In this document: positions 20,895 to 30,630 of the stretch, piece by piece | Layout: each line of letters begins with the position of its first letter | How positions within the stretch are numbered: position 1 is the stretch's first letter | Assembly: GCF_000003815.2 (NCBI RefSeq) | Contig: NC_049982.1 | Coordinates: 15,777,704 to 15,828,965 of the forward strand | Direction of reading: 5' to 3' | DNA from: Branchiostoma floridae | Taxonomy: Eukaryota; Chordata; Leptocardii; Amphioxiformes; Branchiostomatidae | DNA: 51,262 bases | The notes under the pieces: model-generated | The model's database searches: none | What the model was told of the DNA's origin: nothing | Seen by the model: the letters and a program-made list of their open reading frames with translations, nothing else | Made by a program: the position numbers and the translations under genes

Positions 20895-22474
20895 GATGAA
20901 ATGAGATCGACAAGAGACAGCACTGCAGCACAAGAGTCTGATAGGGGATATGAATGCTGTGACTGGGCGGGTACAGACAAGAACGTTCCAGAGTGTGAGA
21001 CTGGCAACAAAGGAGCAAGTACATCCTGTACTCCTAGTGTAGGAGAAATAAGATCCCAACATGATACAATTGTATATGTCTTACAGGATGTTCAGTCCAA
21101 TAAGATGGTGATACAAGTACCTGTGATTGCAGATGAGTCAGGGGTTATAAATTGTGCTGAATCAGGACTTGCAGAATCCAAGGACACGCCTACAGTTGTC
21201 AGAGATCCTCAAGCAAGTTCTCTGACTGGGCCCGACTGTGATTCTTTAGATGTACCAGATAAGGCAGGAAACAAGTCATCAACTTATGATGTAACTGAAT
21301 GTTCATCACATGTTGATCTTGTTACAGGGGAATCTCATAGGGACAAAACTATTACTGTATTGTCCACTGACACACATAATCGTACAACCATAGTTGAATG
21401 TAACTCAAGATTCATCCCTCAAGTAGATCTTACACAAACCACATCATGTACCAAAAACAGTTCGCCCCAAAGAGATACAGAAGCACAGAAGGAAGGCAAT
21501 CTTGGCCACCATTTACTTGATGCTGCAGTCAGAGGAAAATGTGTTAGCACCTCTGGTGATAGTCTTCTGTCAGAAACGACAAATGACAAACAAATCTTGG
21601 AAGATGGAAAGGAAGGAGAAAAAAGTTTGGGGGTAGCAAGAATAGGAACTGGAGGAGTTGAAGACAAAGTAAAAACAGCACATAAACTCCTGATGGCAGC
21701 TTCGTCTTGTCAGTCAGGCTCGCTTCCACCATTTTCTTTGAGTATGTTAATCACTGATCGGAAACAACAAGGGCAAACTAAGAAAGGGGCCTGGGGTCGA
21801 AGTGGTCTGTTCAACAAAGAGACCAGTACAGTCATCATGAAAAGGAGTACAGAACTATCAGAAAACCAAAATGTTTTTGAGGAAGGGCCACATGCTGCGC
21901 AGCCAGAGGAGCAACAGCAGATGTTAAGTTGTGATACAAAGGTCTTGAGTCACAACGAGGAACAAGCATTAGGCCATGCACCCAAGGGTCACCCAGAGAT
22001 GGAGAAAAAGTCAGAGTCAGGAGGTATCCCAGCTGATGCTGCATGTGAAGCCAAAGACGGTGACTCTGGGCTGATCTTTGTGGAGCCTGGAAAGAAAAGT
22101 GAACCCTTAACAGAAGATGAAGACATGGAAGAGGCAGGGTCAGGCAACATGCACGTTGGACATCCAGATTGTTCATCTGCCAATGCGGTGAAGGCTACAG
22201 ATGTTGTAACCTGGGAACGAAGCCTACCAAAGGTAAAGGACAACAGGTGGGAAGATTACATAGGCAACAGTGAGGAAAAGTTGATGGAAGAGGATATGGG
22301 ATCGACAAAAGGAAAAACTTCCAAATCCATTGAAGTCAGTACCGGCCTAGATGAAAAGATGACAGCAGAAGAAAATATGCCAGAGGTGGGAAATTCTGAG
22401 TCAACATCGAACAAGTCTGAGGCATTTCCCAGGGAAGCTAACAGAAAGAAGAGTTACAGTCAGAACACCTGTTA
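20895..22474 (+). CDS. Gene B, exon 2: acidic N-terminal region
   Basis: From the acceptor at 20894 (frame GAT GAA ATG) an open frame of about 525 codons runs to TAA at 22472-22474. It is rich in Ser, Glu, Asp and Thr and lacks zinc fingers. A short hydrophobic motif near the start reads TIVYVLQDVQ. The composition matches the linkers of the next segment, so it belongs to the same protein. The following frame (22442 onward) is shifted relative to this one, so either an indel or an unrecognised short intron lies close to the 3' end. A phase-0 donor candidate (AAG, then gtaaag) occurs at 22233, but using it would discard apparently coding sequence. Confidence 0.8.
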
Positions 22475-25400
22475 AAGCATAAGTGGAGACATAGCTTCAC
22501 CTGTAACATCTGCTCCTACACTGCATTTTCAGTGAAGGAAATAGAGGATCATTGTATCAGGTGTGAGCAGGAGAATGCTGTCCCTGACAATAAGGAAGTA
22601 AATGATAATGAAAGTTATGAAATGGAATGTGAAGAGGTAATAAATGACAGTACTTCTGTAGGTTCTGTGCTTCAGCTCACAGATAGTTCCCATTGTGATG
22701 CTTTGAAGGAGGGGCCCCATGCTGAAGTCCTTCCTGACAAAACAGGACCCACGATCTCAGAGTGTGACTTGCCAAGTCCTAATGCACAGAGCACACCAGT
22801 GATACTGAGTAAGCAAAACAGCACTGTGGTGCAAGATGGGTCCCCCAGCCCACTGCAGAATAGAGTTCTTGCAGGTGAAGGTACACCGTCAGATAATGTA
22901 CAGGCAAAACATGTTACCCGTGGCAAGAAGAGATCACGCAGAAATATCCATCAGGGAGAAGATCATATCATTGCTGGTTGGAAAGCAATAGTAGTTCATC
23001 CACCACGGGGGTTAGTAAGGACAAGGACATTTTGGCACTGCCCTGACTGTCCCTACAAAACAGACAAGATATACCCCAGCATCAAGGAGCATGCAGCTCG
23101 CCATGTGGTCTCTGAAAAGTTTCAGTGTGATCATTGCACATACTCGTGTCAGACACAAAATGGAATCCGAAGTCATAGAAGAATGCACGAAAGGGATGGT
23201 GATCCAAAGCCAGGAAAGAAAGACAAGTTTGAGGTACAGGTTTTAGCACGTCAGCTGAGAAGGAGGTTGAGGAAAAATAGGAGGGTTTACAGGTGCTATA
23301 AGTGCAGTTTTGTCACCTCAGTCCACTCAAGCTTTGAAAAACATTGTAAAAGGCATACAAGAAAGAGCAAGATTTCTAGAATACACACACAGAGTGGAAA
23401 TGATGCAATGATGGGGGAATCCACTATTACTGATCCTGATCTGCATAATGAACTAAATGATGGACGTGATCTCGAGACACACGAAGCAAACAGAAGTGAG
23501 GGTGAAACAAACAAAGCTCAAAGTCCAGCATCAGTGGCAAACAAGAAGTTGGAAGGGCAAGATGTGGAAAAGGATGATGACAAGTGCTTACAGAGAGAAC
23601 TCGAAGTGTTGTCTGAGACTTCAGGTTCCAGTTTCACAAACCTGAGCCCTAGTGAGGGAAATGCCATCAGTCCTCGTCAGAGAGCTAAGACCAAGAAGTA
23701 CAGCTGCATTAAGTGCTCGTTCTCTTGCAATTCTTGGTTGTCGGTTAAAGCCCATATGGCTGTTCATAAAGAAGGGTTAACAAATACTGCAATGGAAATT
23801 GAATCCTATACAGATAAAGAAGAACTGGCAAACAAGCTGGAAGAGATGGATGCTAATGACAAAATTGCATGTGTGACTGTAGAAGCCCAAGACAGTTCAC
23901 CCAAAAAAAGCGAAAACATCTACAGGTGTACCAAGTGCCCCTTCACATGTGACAGGATTGGGTGGCTTACGAAACACATGAAACATCACGAATTCAGTCA
24001 GAAATTCTCATGTGATCTCTGCTCATACTCTGCATCACACAAGATTTCTCTGATAAATCATCAGAGTGTACACGTCAATGATATCAAGAAAGGGTCGACT
24101 GCAGGAGCCCCCAAGGTTACAACGTCCACTGAGGGGTGTAACAGGGAAGAGTCCAGCACCAATGTTGCGGATAAGCAGCAGTTGCTTTACCGCTGTAAAG
24201 AATGCCCATATACAGCAGATCATTCATCTATCTTAGAGCGTCATGAGAAGTGTCACGGGATTTGGCGTTGGCACAAAAGGCTGGGTGAAATGTCACATGC
24301 AGGGGAGCAGGCAGTGTCAGAAGCCACAGTGTCAGTTGCCATTGCCTGTAATGATGATACTAGCGACAGTGGTAATCCTGCTGATGTTGCACACCAGGAA
24401 AGTAATACCGAAGTTACTGAAAGCAGAGAGGAAGAGTCCCGTAAGTTGCACACTTGCAATGAATGCCATTTTAAGACCGATTCGCTCTTTGAATTGGAAA
24501 GGCACAAGACTTCACATGGGAATGAATCAAAGCACATGTGCAATAACAATGATTTTCCCTCTGACTCAAAGACAAGTGAAGAACATCATGGAGATAACGA
24601 AAAAGGGCTCAATAACAGACAGGATAATGAAGATGCCATCATGGAAGATCAAGGAGCAGAGGATTGTGAAACTGAATCCGTGATAACAACATCAGCTGTG
24701 CCCAGTGCTGACATCACTGTTCAAAAGGAAGACGACAAAGCAAGACAGACCAGTTTGATATCCAAGCCAAAGGTTGATGAATACAAGTATATCTTCCATT
24801 GTGAGGATTGCCCTTTTAGAACAGACTGGTTTCATGACCTACAGAAACACAAGAATGGCCACGACAATGAAGCAGATTTCTCCTGCGACAAGTGCTCCTT
24901 TTCTGCTGCTACAAAGGGAGCAATTGAGGTACACCGCCGAGTACACCGATATAAGGGTGCCAACAGTGAAGCCAAGCAATGTACAGAACGTGCTTTTTCG
25001 ACACACAGCTTCAAATCTATGCATCTTCATATGCAAACTCACAATGACAGCAATGTACAAGCAGATGTTGATGAGTCGGTAGCCTCTCCTTTGCCCTACA
25101 GTGACGCACAGAAGCCAAGTACAAGTGGTATGGAAGGTGGTATGTTCCGTCGGAAGATGGAGGAATATTTGTACATATTCAACTGTGAGCAGTGCCCATT
25201 CAAGACTGACTGGTACCATGAACTGGAAAAGCACAGAATGGGCCACAATGCTAACTTGGAGTTTCCCTGTGATCACTGTACATTTTCTTCATCTTCAAAG
25301 AAAGCAGTTGAAGTACATAAAAGGGTTCACAAAGACGGAAATGCTTTAAAAATGGAAAGGTCAGTTGCTGACAAACCAAATGCATGTACGTCCAAGGAAG

Positions 25401-27373
25401 AAAAAGACAAAGAGAAGGAAAAACCAGAAAGGTTTCCTCATATGACACCATCAGGCCTGCGATACTATAATCACAAGTGCCCCAAGTGCCCCTTCCGCAC
25501 TGATAGTAGAAAGAAAGTGGGCGTCCACCTGGTCCATCATGGGGCAAAAGGGAAGTACAACTGTGACCTGTGTACGTACTCGTCAAACCACCAAGCAGCT
25601 TTGGCAGTCCACAGAAGGGTCCACTTACATGCATATGATAACCCACTTGCAAATAAAGGGATGCCCATAAAAGACACACCCAACAATGTGAAGAATGAGA
25701 GCAAGAGACTGTCACCCCAGAAGTCTCAGAAATGTACGAAGTGCCCCTTCAAAACTGACAGCAGGAAAAAGATGGATGTCCACATGGTGTTTCACAGGAA
25801 AAGAGGAAAGTACAAGTGTAACTTGTGTTCCTATTCCACGGACAGGATGTCAACGCTTGGGCCGCACAGAAAGGTTCATCTCAAACAACAAGAGGCCGCA
25901 GAGAGAAGTGCTCGGAACGTGAACAATGAAATGGGAGTCGTGCACTCACCACTTGCAGCCTATAGAACAGAGCCAAGACTGGACAGTGGACAAAAGTACT
26001 CCTGCAATGCTTGTCCTTCCAAGTTTAATAGTCTGCTGGATGTGAGGGAGCATGTTTCTCACCACCTCAGACAGTTTTCTTACTCGTGTCCAGAGTGCAC
26101 CTATGGTGCTGACTCCGAAAGATCAGTTAAGAGTCACAAAGGAGTCCACGAGAGACATGGAGACAAGAAGTCCAGGCCAGTAATTAAACATGCCACACAA
26201 GCAACCAATGATTTGGCATTACATTCAGCTGAGGAGGATGAAAGGCCAGCAGAGGGTATGATTAAGAAACGTAAATATCAATGTGAGCACTGCCCTTACT
26301 CGACAGATAAGCTTCACAAAAAATCTTCACATGAAAGCAATCATGGAGCAAACCATCCGAACAAGTGTCATCTTTGCTCTTACTCCACCAGTGCCTCAAT
26401 CAAGGTGCACTTGAGGGTCCATGAGAAGTATGTTAGAGGTAAGACCAAGGGCCAAAAGGTGGATACTGCTGGAAGCATTCTCACTGTGGAGAAAATTGGA
26501 AGTGCCAGGGACCGCTGGCAGTACAAGTGCAGCCAGTGTCCATACCTTGCTAAAACGGCAAGTTACGTCAGGTCACATCAACGCTATCACTCTGCGGACC
26601 TCCCACTGAAATGCCCAGACTGCACTTTTTCCTGCAGCCGTCTGCAGCAGTTGTCCTGCCATGCGGAGTGGCACGGCAAGCCCCCAGCTCAGGACAAGCA
26701 GCAAAGCAGCCCTGAAGTAAAGCAGAAGCCGACAAAGCGGGGTAGGATAGGAACACTACAACAAAAGTTGTATGAACAGGGAGTTGAGAGGATTATGATC
26801 AATGGCAAGAAGCATTATATTTGTCCTCACTGCCCCTTCCGGTCCAGATGGGCTGACCAGGCTGTCGCCCACCTTGAGCACCACTTTGTTATGTACTCGT
26901 ACAAGTGTGCACACTGCTCCTACTCCACCAGGACGAAGGACAAAGTCAAATTCCACATGAACCTACACAAAAAGGTGGCTGATGACGGCAACGGCCACTC
27001 CACGGATGGTGGGAAGAGGTTGGCTAGGACAGCACAAAGGGACAATGAGGCTGCTAGCAGCCCAAGTGAAGCAGGCCTAACTAAAGGTCCGAGAACAAGA
27101 GCAAGGCTAGGAGTTATAGGCCAGTCCCCAGTCAAGCACACGACTCCACAAGTATCTCCCACAAGCAGCAGTGTGTCCCGTAACCTTGGTGACTTCAGCA
27201 GCCCCAGTGGATCTGAGAGCGCTTTTATCCGCTACATGACTCCATCATGCAGCAAGGAGCAGCCGGAGCAAGGCCAGCAAGTCACGGTTTTGACATTTGT
27301 CTGCATGTACTGTGAACGGCCATTCACCGACCAAGAAAGCTGGCTGGCTCACATGAAAAGGCACAGGCTTTAG
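22442..27373 (+). CDS. Gene B, main exon: array of about 27 C2H2 zinc fingers
   Basis: This open frame (just after an in-frame TAA at 22439-22441) runs to TAG at 27371-27373. It begins with the His half of a finger (LLKHKWRH at 22469-22492), then a C2HC finger (CNICSY, ending in CIRC), then about 25 C2H2 fingers from 23036 to 27366. Most come as pairs of a CPF/CPY finger and a CSY/CTY finger, 5-12 residues apart, separated by acidic linkers. One finger at 24970-25041 has CGT (Arg) at 24989-24991 where the second Cys belongs. One at about 26361-26424 is two residues short. The last finger (CMYC, DQESWLAHMKRH) ends two residues before the stop and matches the finger in exon 2 of gene A. No SET, BTB, KRAB or AT-hook domain is seen. 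A nuclear DNA-binding role is inferred from the fingers; the orthologue is not known. Confidence 0.93.
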   Translation, partial: QKEELQSEHLLKHKWRHSFTCNICSYTAFSVKEIEDHCIRCEQENAVPDNKEVNDNESYEMECEEVINDSTSVGSVLQLTDSSHCDALKEGPHAEVLPDKTGPTISECDLPSPNAQSTPVILSKQNSTVVQDGSPSPLQNRVLAGEGTPSDNVQAKHVTRGKKRSRRNIHQGEDHIIAGWKAIVVHPPRGLVRTRTFWHCPDCPYKTDKIYPSIKEHAARHVVSEKFQCDHCTYSCQTQNGIRSHRRMHERDGDPKPGKKDKFEVQVLARQLRRRLRKNRRVYRCYKCSFVTSVHSSFEKHCKRHTRKSKISRIHTQSGNDAMMGESTITDPDLHNELNDGRDLETHEANRSEGETNKAQSPASVANKKLEGQDVEKDDDKCLQRELEVLSETSGSSFTNLSPSEGNAISPRQRAKTKKYSCIKCSFSCNSWLSVKAHMAVHKEGLTNTAMEIESYTDKEELANKLEEMDANDKIACVTVEAQDSSPKKSENIYRCTKCPFTCDRIGWLTKHMKHHEFSQKFSCDLCSYSASHKISLINHQSVHVNDIKKGSTAGAPKVTTSTEGCNREESSTNVADKQQLLYRCKECPYTADHSSILERHEKCHGIWRWHKRLGEMSHAGEQAVSEATVSVAIACNDDTSDSGNPADVAHQESNTEVTESREEESRKLHTCNECHFKTDSLFELERHKTSHGNESKHMCNNNDFPSDSKTSEEHHGDNEKGLNNRQDNEDAIMEDQGAEDCETESVITTSAVPSADITVQKEDDKARQTSLISKPKVDEYKYIFHCEDCPFRTDWFHDLQKHKNGHDNEADFSCDKCSFSAATKGAIEVHRRVHRYKGANSEAKQCTERAFSTHSFKSMHLHMQTHNDSNVQADVDESVASPLPYSDAQKPSTSGMEGGMFRRKMEEYLYIFNCEQCPFKTDWYHELEKHRMGHNANLEFPCDHCTFSSSSKKAVEVHKRVHKDGNALKMERSVADKPNACTSKEEKDKEKEKPERFPHMTPSGLRYYNHKCPKCPFRTDSRKKVGVHLVHHGAKGKYNCDLCTYSSNHQAALAVHRRVHLHAYDNPLANKGMPIKDTPNNVKNESKRLSPQKSQKCTKCPFKTDSRKKMDVHMVFHRKRGKYKCNLCSYSTDRMSTLGPHRKVHLKQQEAAERSARNVNNEMGVVHSPLAAYRTEPRLDSGQKYSCNACPSKFNSLLDVREHVSHHLRQFSYSCPECTYGADSERSVKSHKGVHERHGDKKSRPVIKHATQATNDLALHSAEEDERPAEGMIKKRKYQCEHCPYSTDKLHKKSSHESNHGANHPNKCHLCSYSTSASIKVHLRVHEKYVRGKTKGQKVDTAGSILTVEKIGSARDRWQYKCSQCPYLAKTASYVRSHQRYHSADLPLKCPDCTFSCSRLQQLSCHAEWHGKPPAQDKQQSSPEVKQKPTKRGRIGTLQQKLYEQGVERIMINGKKHYICPHCPFRSRWADQAVAHLEHHFVMYSYKCAHCSYSTRTKDKVKFHMNLHKKVADDGNGHSTDGGKRLARTAQRDNEAASSPSEAGLTKGPRTRARLGVIGQSPVKHTTPQVSPTSSSVSRNLGDFSSPSGSESAFIRYMTPSCSKEQPEQGQQVTVLTFVCMYCERPFTDQESWLAHMKRHRL

Positions 27374-28820
27374 AGATGGGTCACACACATACACGCAACT
27401 GATCAGATATAGAACAGACAGTGCCAAAATTTTGCTGTCACATTTTGATTTGTGTTTTCAAAATGAACTCTCTTGGTAGGAACTCAGATTGGTTAGGGAA
27501 TGGTGAATTGAATGACACCATGTACTTATTGCTGATAAATTCTTAAGATGGAGGTTGAAAGAATTTTCATTGATTGCTGATGCTGAAATGATGCAATGGA
27601 CTCAATATGAAGGTTCTGTATAATATGTAGAATTGGAAATGAGGGTATACCATAGGTGTAATAATGCTGTCACTGTCAGTTTTGTGTGTATTAAATATGC
27701 ATCTTGTCGTGGCTTTGTAGAAAGACATAGTACTAATTATTCAGCTTTGTGGTTAAATGCTTTGTTAAAACTTTGTGATTTTCTGTAGCATATCTGCACA
27801 TAACGACATGTCTCATGAAGTTACAAATCACTTACATGCTAGTTCAGAGGTTAATTGTGTTTTGCCATGAGGCAATACAATAATCATGATTTCATACAAT
27901 AATCATGATTTGACAGTGGGCATCAGTGATTGCGACTTGCCCAAAGGAATAAGATTGCAACTCCATTTGAATTATTAGTCATGCCACTCATGGTCTACAT
28001 GTAACTCAAGCATTGCAAGGAGCAGGTAATAATGCTGTCCTTTGTGCTAAGTTGCTGCAGAAAGAAAGTGATAGAAGCAAATTGGAAGGAGATTACCAGC
28101 CTAAGGCAGAGTGTGACTAAAAACATTTCAAATGCTGAGTCTGCAAGAATGGGGCTATCACAAGGAAAATGCCAGTTTCTGGTCCTTTGGTACTGAAGAC
28201 CACTCAGCACCTATAGACTCTCAAATTTGTGTGAACCCTGAACTACTACTTCTAGAAGTTATCCATTCAGGGACAAGTGTCACCATTTTGATTGTTAACT
28301 TGTATTTACCATTTGTTTTATTCATTCATTTGTTTAGAAATGTGTTATTATTCCAGATGCTGCAAGGGTTCTATGATAAGTTGAATCTGTAACAAATGGT
28401 AGCTATATCAAATTGTCATGATTGATTTTATCATTAAGTATGGATCAAATATCAGTGGTAGGACAAATATTGCCCAGTGTTTTTGATGGCTTGTGTATTT
28501 GATAGATTCATTATGCATTCTAATAGAAAGTCAAGTGCTGCTAGCTTGTTGCCTATTCTTGAATATGTTTTGTGTGATATTGAGTTATTCTGGTAATGTT
28601 ACATACAATCATATAGCACTAACATACATTGTAGATGAATTAATGGAGTAATAAATGCCTGCATTTTCCTGATATAATCAAATGGTAGCTGGTTTCAATC
28701 CTTGTTTGCTGTATTTTATTGTTAGCTTTGAATGAAAATGAAACATTATCCTAAAGATCTTGTCTCCCTATGGCATTCTTAAAGGGAAGTTGAAAATAAA
28801 GTACCAATAAGACCTAAAAC
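27374..28820 (+). other. Gene B 3' UTR and downstream sequence
   Basis: AT-rich noncoding sequence follows the stop. Polyadenylation signals AATAAA occur at 28650-28655 and again within 28794-28800, so the transcript probably ends soon after one of them. It contains a short 21-bp direct duplication near 27885-27912 and no other gene. Confidence 0.6.
28650..28655 (+). terminator. Candidate polyadenylation signal of gene B
   Basis: AATAAA about 1.28 kb after the stop codon, followed within 20-30 bp by T-rich sequence. A second one lies about 145 bp further on. Confidence 0.4.
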
Positions 28821-29242
28821 AACAAACAGGATTCATATAAGTTGATTTGATTTGATAATCACTTAACCAGCACGTTGTTTATTTTATCATACACAAGCTA
28901 AATGGGGAATTCGAAACTTGACACAGACAAAAAGTAGAACAGATTATACATGTAGTACATTCAATGCTATGTCCTGAATAAACTGAGTATAGTCTTAGGT
29001 TCAAAATTACAAGTTCATCATCTTCAATATATGTCATGATTTTGTTACATCTGTATTCGAAATATCTACCTCATTTGTCAGGACTGTGTGTCTGCAAATG
29101 TCTTCCCAATCGTACGATCAGATCACGAGTCCTGTAAATACAAGAGCAAGCTGGGGTTTTTAAAAACTCAATTATATGTATTTTCCTTAGTATGGACGAG
29201 AACATAGCACAGTATCTCTCCTTTTCATTGTATATATTCAAT
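28821..29242. other. Intergenic DNA, nothing recognised
   Basis: AT-rich; no supported exon or repeat. Confidence 0.5.
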
Positions 29243-29301
29243 TGGTTCAGTGACAACAAGGAGGGATACAAATTGTATCCCTCCTTGTTGTCACTAAACC
29301 A
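29243..29301. repeat. Near-perfect 59-bp hairpin
   Basis: Arms of 29 bp (left starts TGGTTCAGTGACAACAAGG, right ends GTTGTCACTAAACCA) pair with one mismatch around a single central base. Outside them TATATTCAATTG on the left and CAATTGAATATA on the right also pair after a 17-bp insertion on the right arm. It could be a foldback element, or encode a strongly folding RNA. Confidence 0.9.
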
Positions 29302-29703
29302 GATAGAGATCTTAATCAATTGAATATACATGTATTTGCTTGGAAAAATCCTTCACTACTAATTCAAAACTACCCACCCAACAAAAGCTCACTAATGATA
29401 TACAACATTAGTACAACAACAGTCACCAGCTCTGCGTAAATGGCCCGAAACGGGTATGATTATCGTTGCCGCCTAACGACCGTCTTTGGTACTGTCGTGT
29501 TACTTCCTGTTTTGACATCTCGTGTTCTGTTATGACCATCATATTTGAGTGGTAGATAGCTCTTGGTAGAGAGAGAAGGGAGAGTGAGTCGTGTAATGTA
29601 AGTTTGGGCTCACACGTCTGTACTATGTAACACAACCTCTGCTGTCCAGGGCTGGAACTGTTCGGTCGGATGTTGGGCGGGCTACTATATGATACATGTA
29701 GAT

Positions 29704-30113
29704 TAGGGGTGTGTACCGGCACAAAACCGGCCGGTTTTTCTTATTGGACCGGTCCGGAAAAACCGGACGTGAAAAAAATTCGGTGGGCCGGATGTTGGAC
29801 CTTTGAAAAAACATATGATCTAAATTCACACGTTTTGGGGGCTTTCTGGTCGAAGAAAATAGCAAGAACGAAGCAGAGTAGAGCTTATAGCAATTTCTAC
29901 AGTTTTACAGTCAATCATACAGATACAGGTAATCCTGTAGGATTTTAGAACGCCAGTGGTCAAATACGCCACAAAACATCCTTTTTTTGTACCGAAATGG
30001 ATTACTGTTTTGAGTATCTCACATTTTTTTTTTTTAGTATCTCACATACTGAATCAGGTTCAGGTCCAAACCCGGACCTGGACCTGAATTTTCTGTACCT
30101 GTACCCACCCCTA
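29704..30113. mobile_element. Non-autonomous hAT element (410 bp)
   Basis: The ends TAGGGGTGTGTACCGG and CCTGTACCCACCCCTA are inverted repeats of the hAT type. Outside them lie ATGTAGAT (29696-29703) and AAGTAGAT (30114-30121), a 7-of-8 match to an 8-bp target duplication. Inside are CCGG-rich inverted blocks and no transposase frame. Confidence 0.8.
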
Positions 30114-30220
30114 AAGTAGATGTAATCAGTCAATTGGCCATCTAGCGTCTAAAAGAACATTGCTCACTCATATTCATATCAAATTGTCCGCCATTCAGGG
30201 AGTATTAGTATTCGAGGCTG

Positions 30221-30630
30221 TCAATCTCCCAACTGACGTCGGACGTACGAAGGATGGGCGGCGCAATCAGCCAAATTATAACTTGTAAGGCACGGTTTAG
30301 CTGCACCATCTTGCGGAATGACGTTGACAATCACTTTTGCTGGTACATTTGTGTCAATGATGATAAGTTTTGAATGACTGAATGAAGCAGTCTGGACAGC
30401 AGCTGGAACCTGGTACAGTTCTATGATATCGTTTTGATTATTGTTTGGCCACAGCAAGTAACTTTTATGGATGACATCCGCGCGCTCATTGATTTTCGCT
30501 TGATCATTGATGTCAGAAAACATTTTTCTTCTTCTGCAGAGATAGTCAACATGACGAGAAAGTACCAAATGAGAAATGTGGTGTGTTGTAGCCTAATGAT
30601 TGTACTTCTTGACACTAGCGAGCTAGCCAT
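30221..30630 (-). pseudogene. Possible small secreted-protein gene with a frame break
   Basis: On the minus strand, the ATG at 30628-30630 opens a frame with a credible signal peptide: a basic start (MASSLVSRST), the hydrophobic core FLIWYFLVMLTISA and a possible cleavage site before EEEK. In that frame a stop follows after a low-quality stretch. The neighbouring frame, entered at an AAAAA run at about 30530-30535, continues as about 110 well-behaved residues (from MFSDINDQ to a stop at 30221-30223) with two cysteines near its end. A single-base change at the A run would join them. The function is not recognised. It may be a real gene with a sequencing indel, a pseudogene, or chance. Confidence 0.35.

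Noticed and set aside
20453-21010. 185-codon minus-strand open frame
   Set aside because: It crosses the palindromic element and lies antisense to the gene B exon; it has no motif.
22233-22459. A 227-bp intron in gene B to explain the frame change
   Set aside because: Both sites are in phase 0, but the removed stretch has coding-like acidic composition and the acceptor lacks a pyrimidine tract. It is kept only as an alternative.
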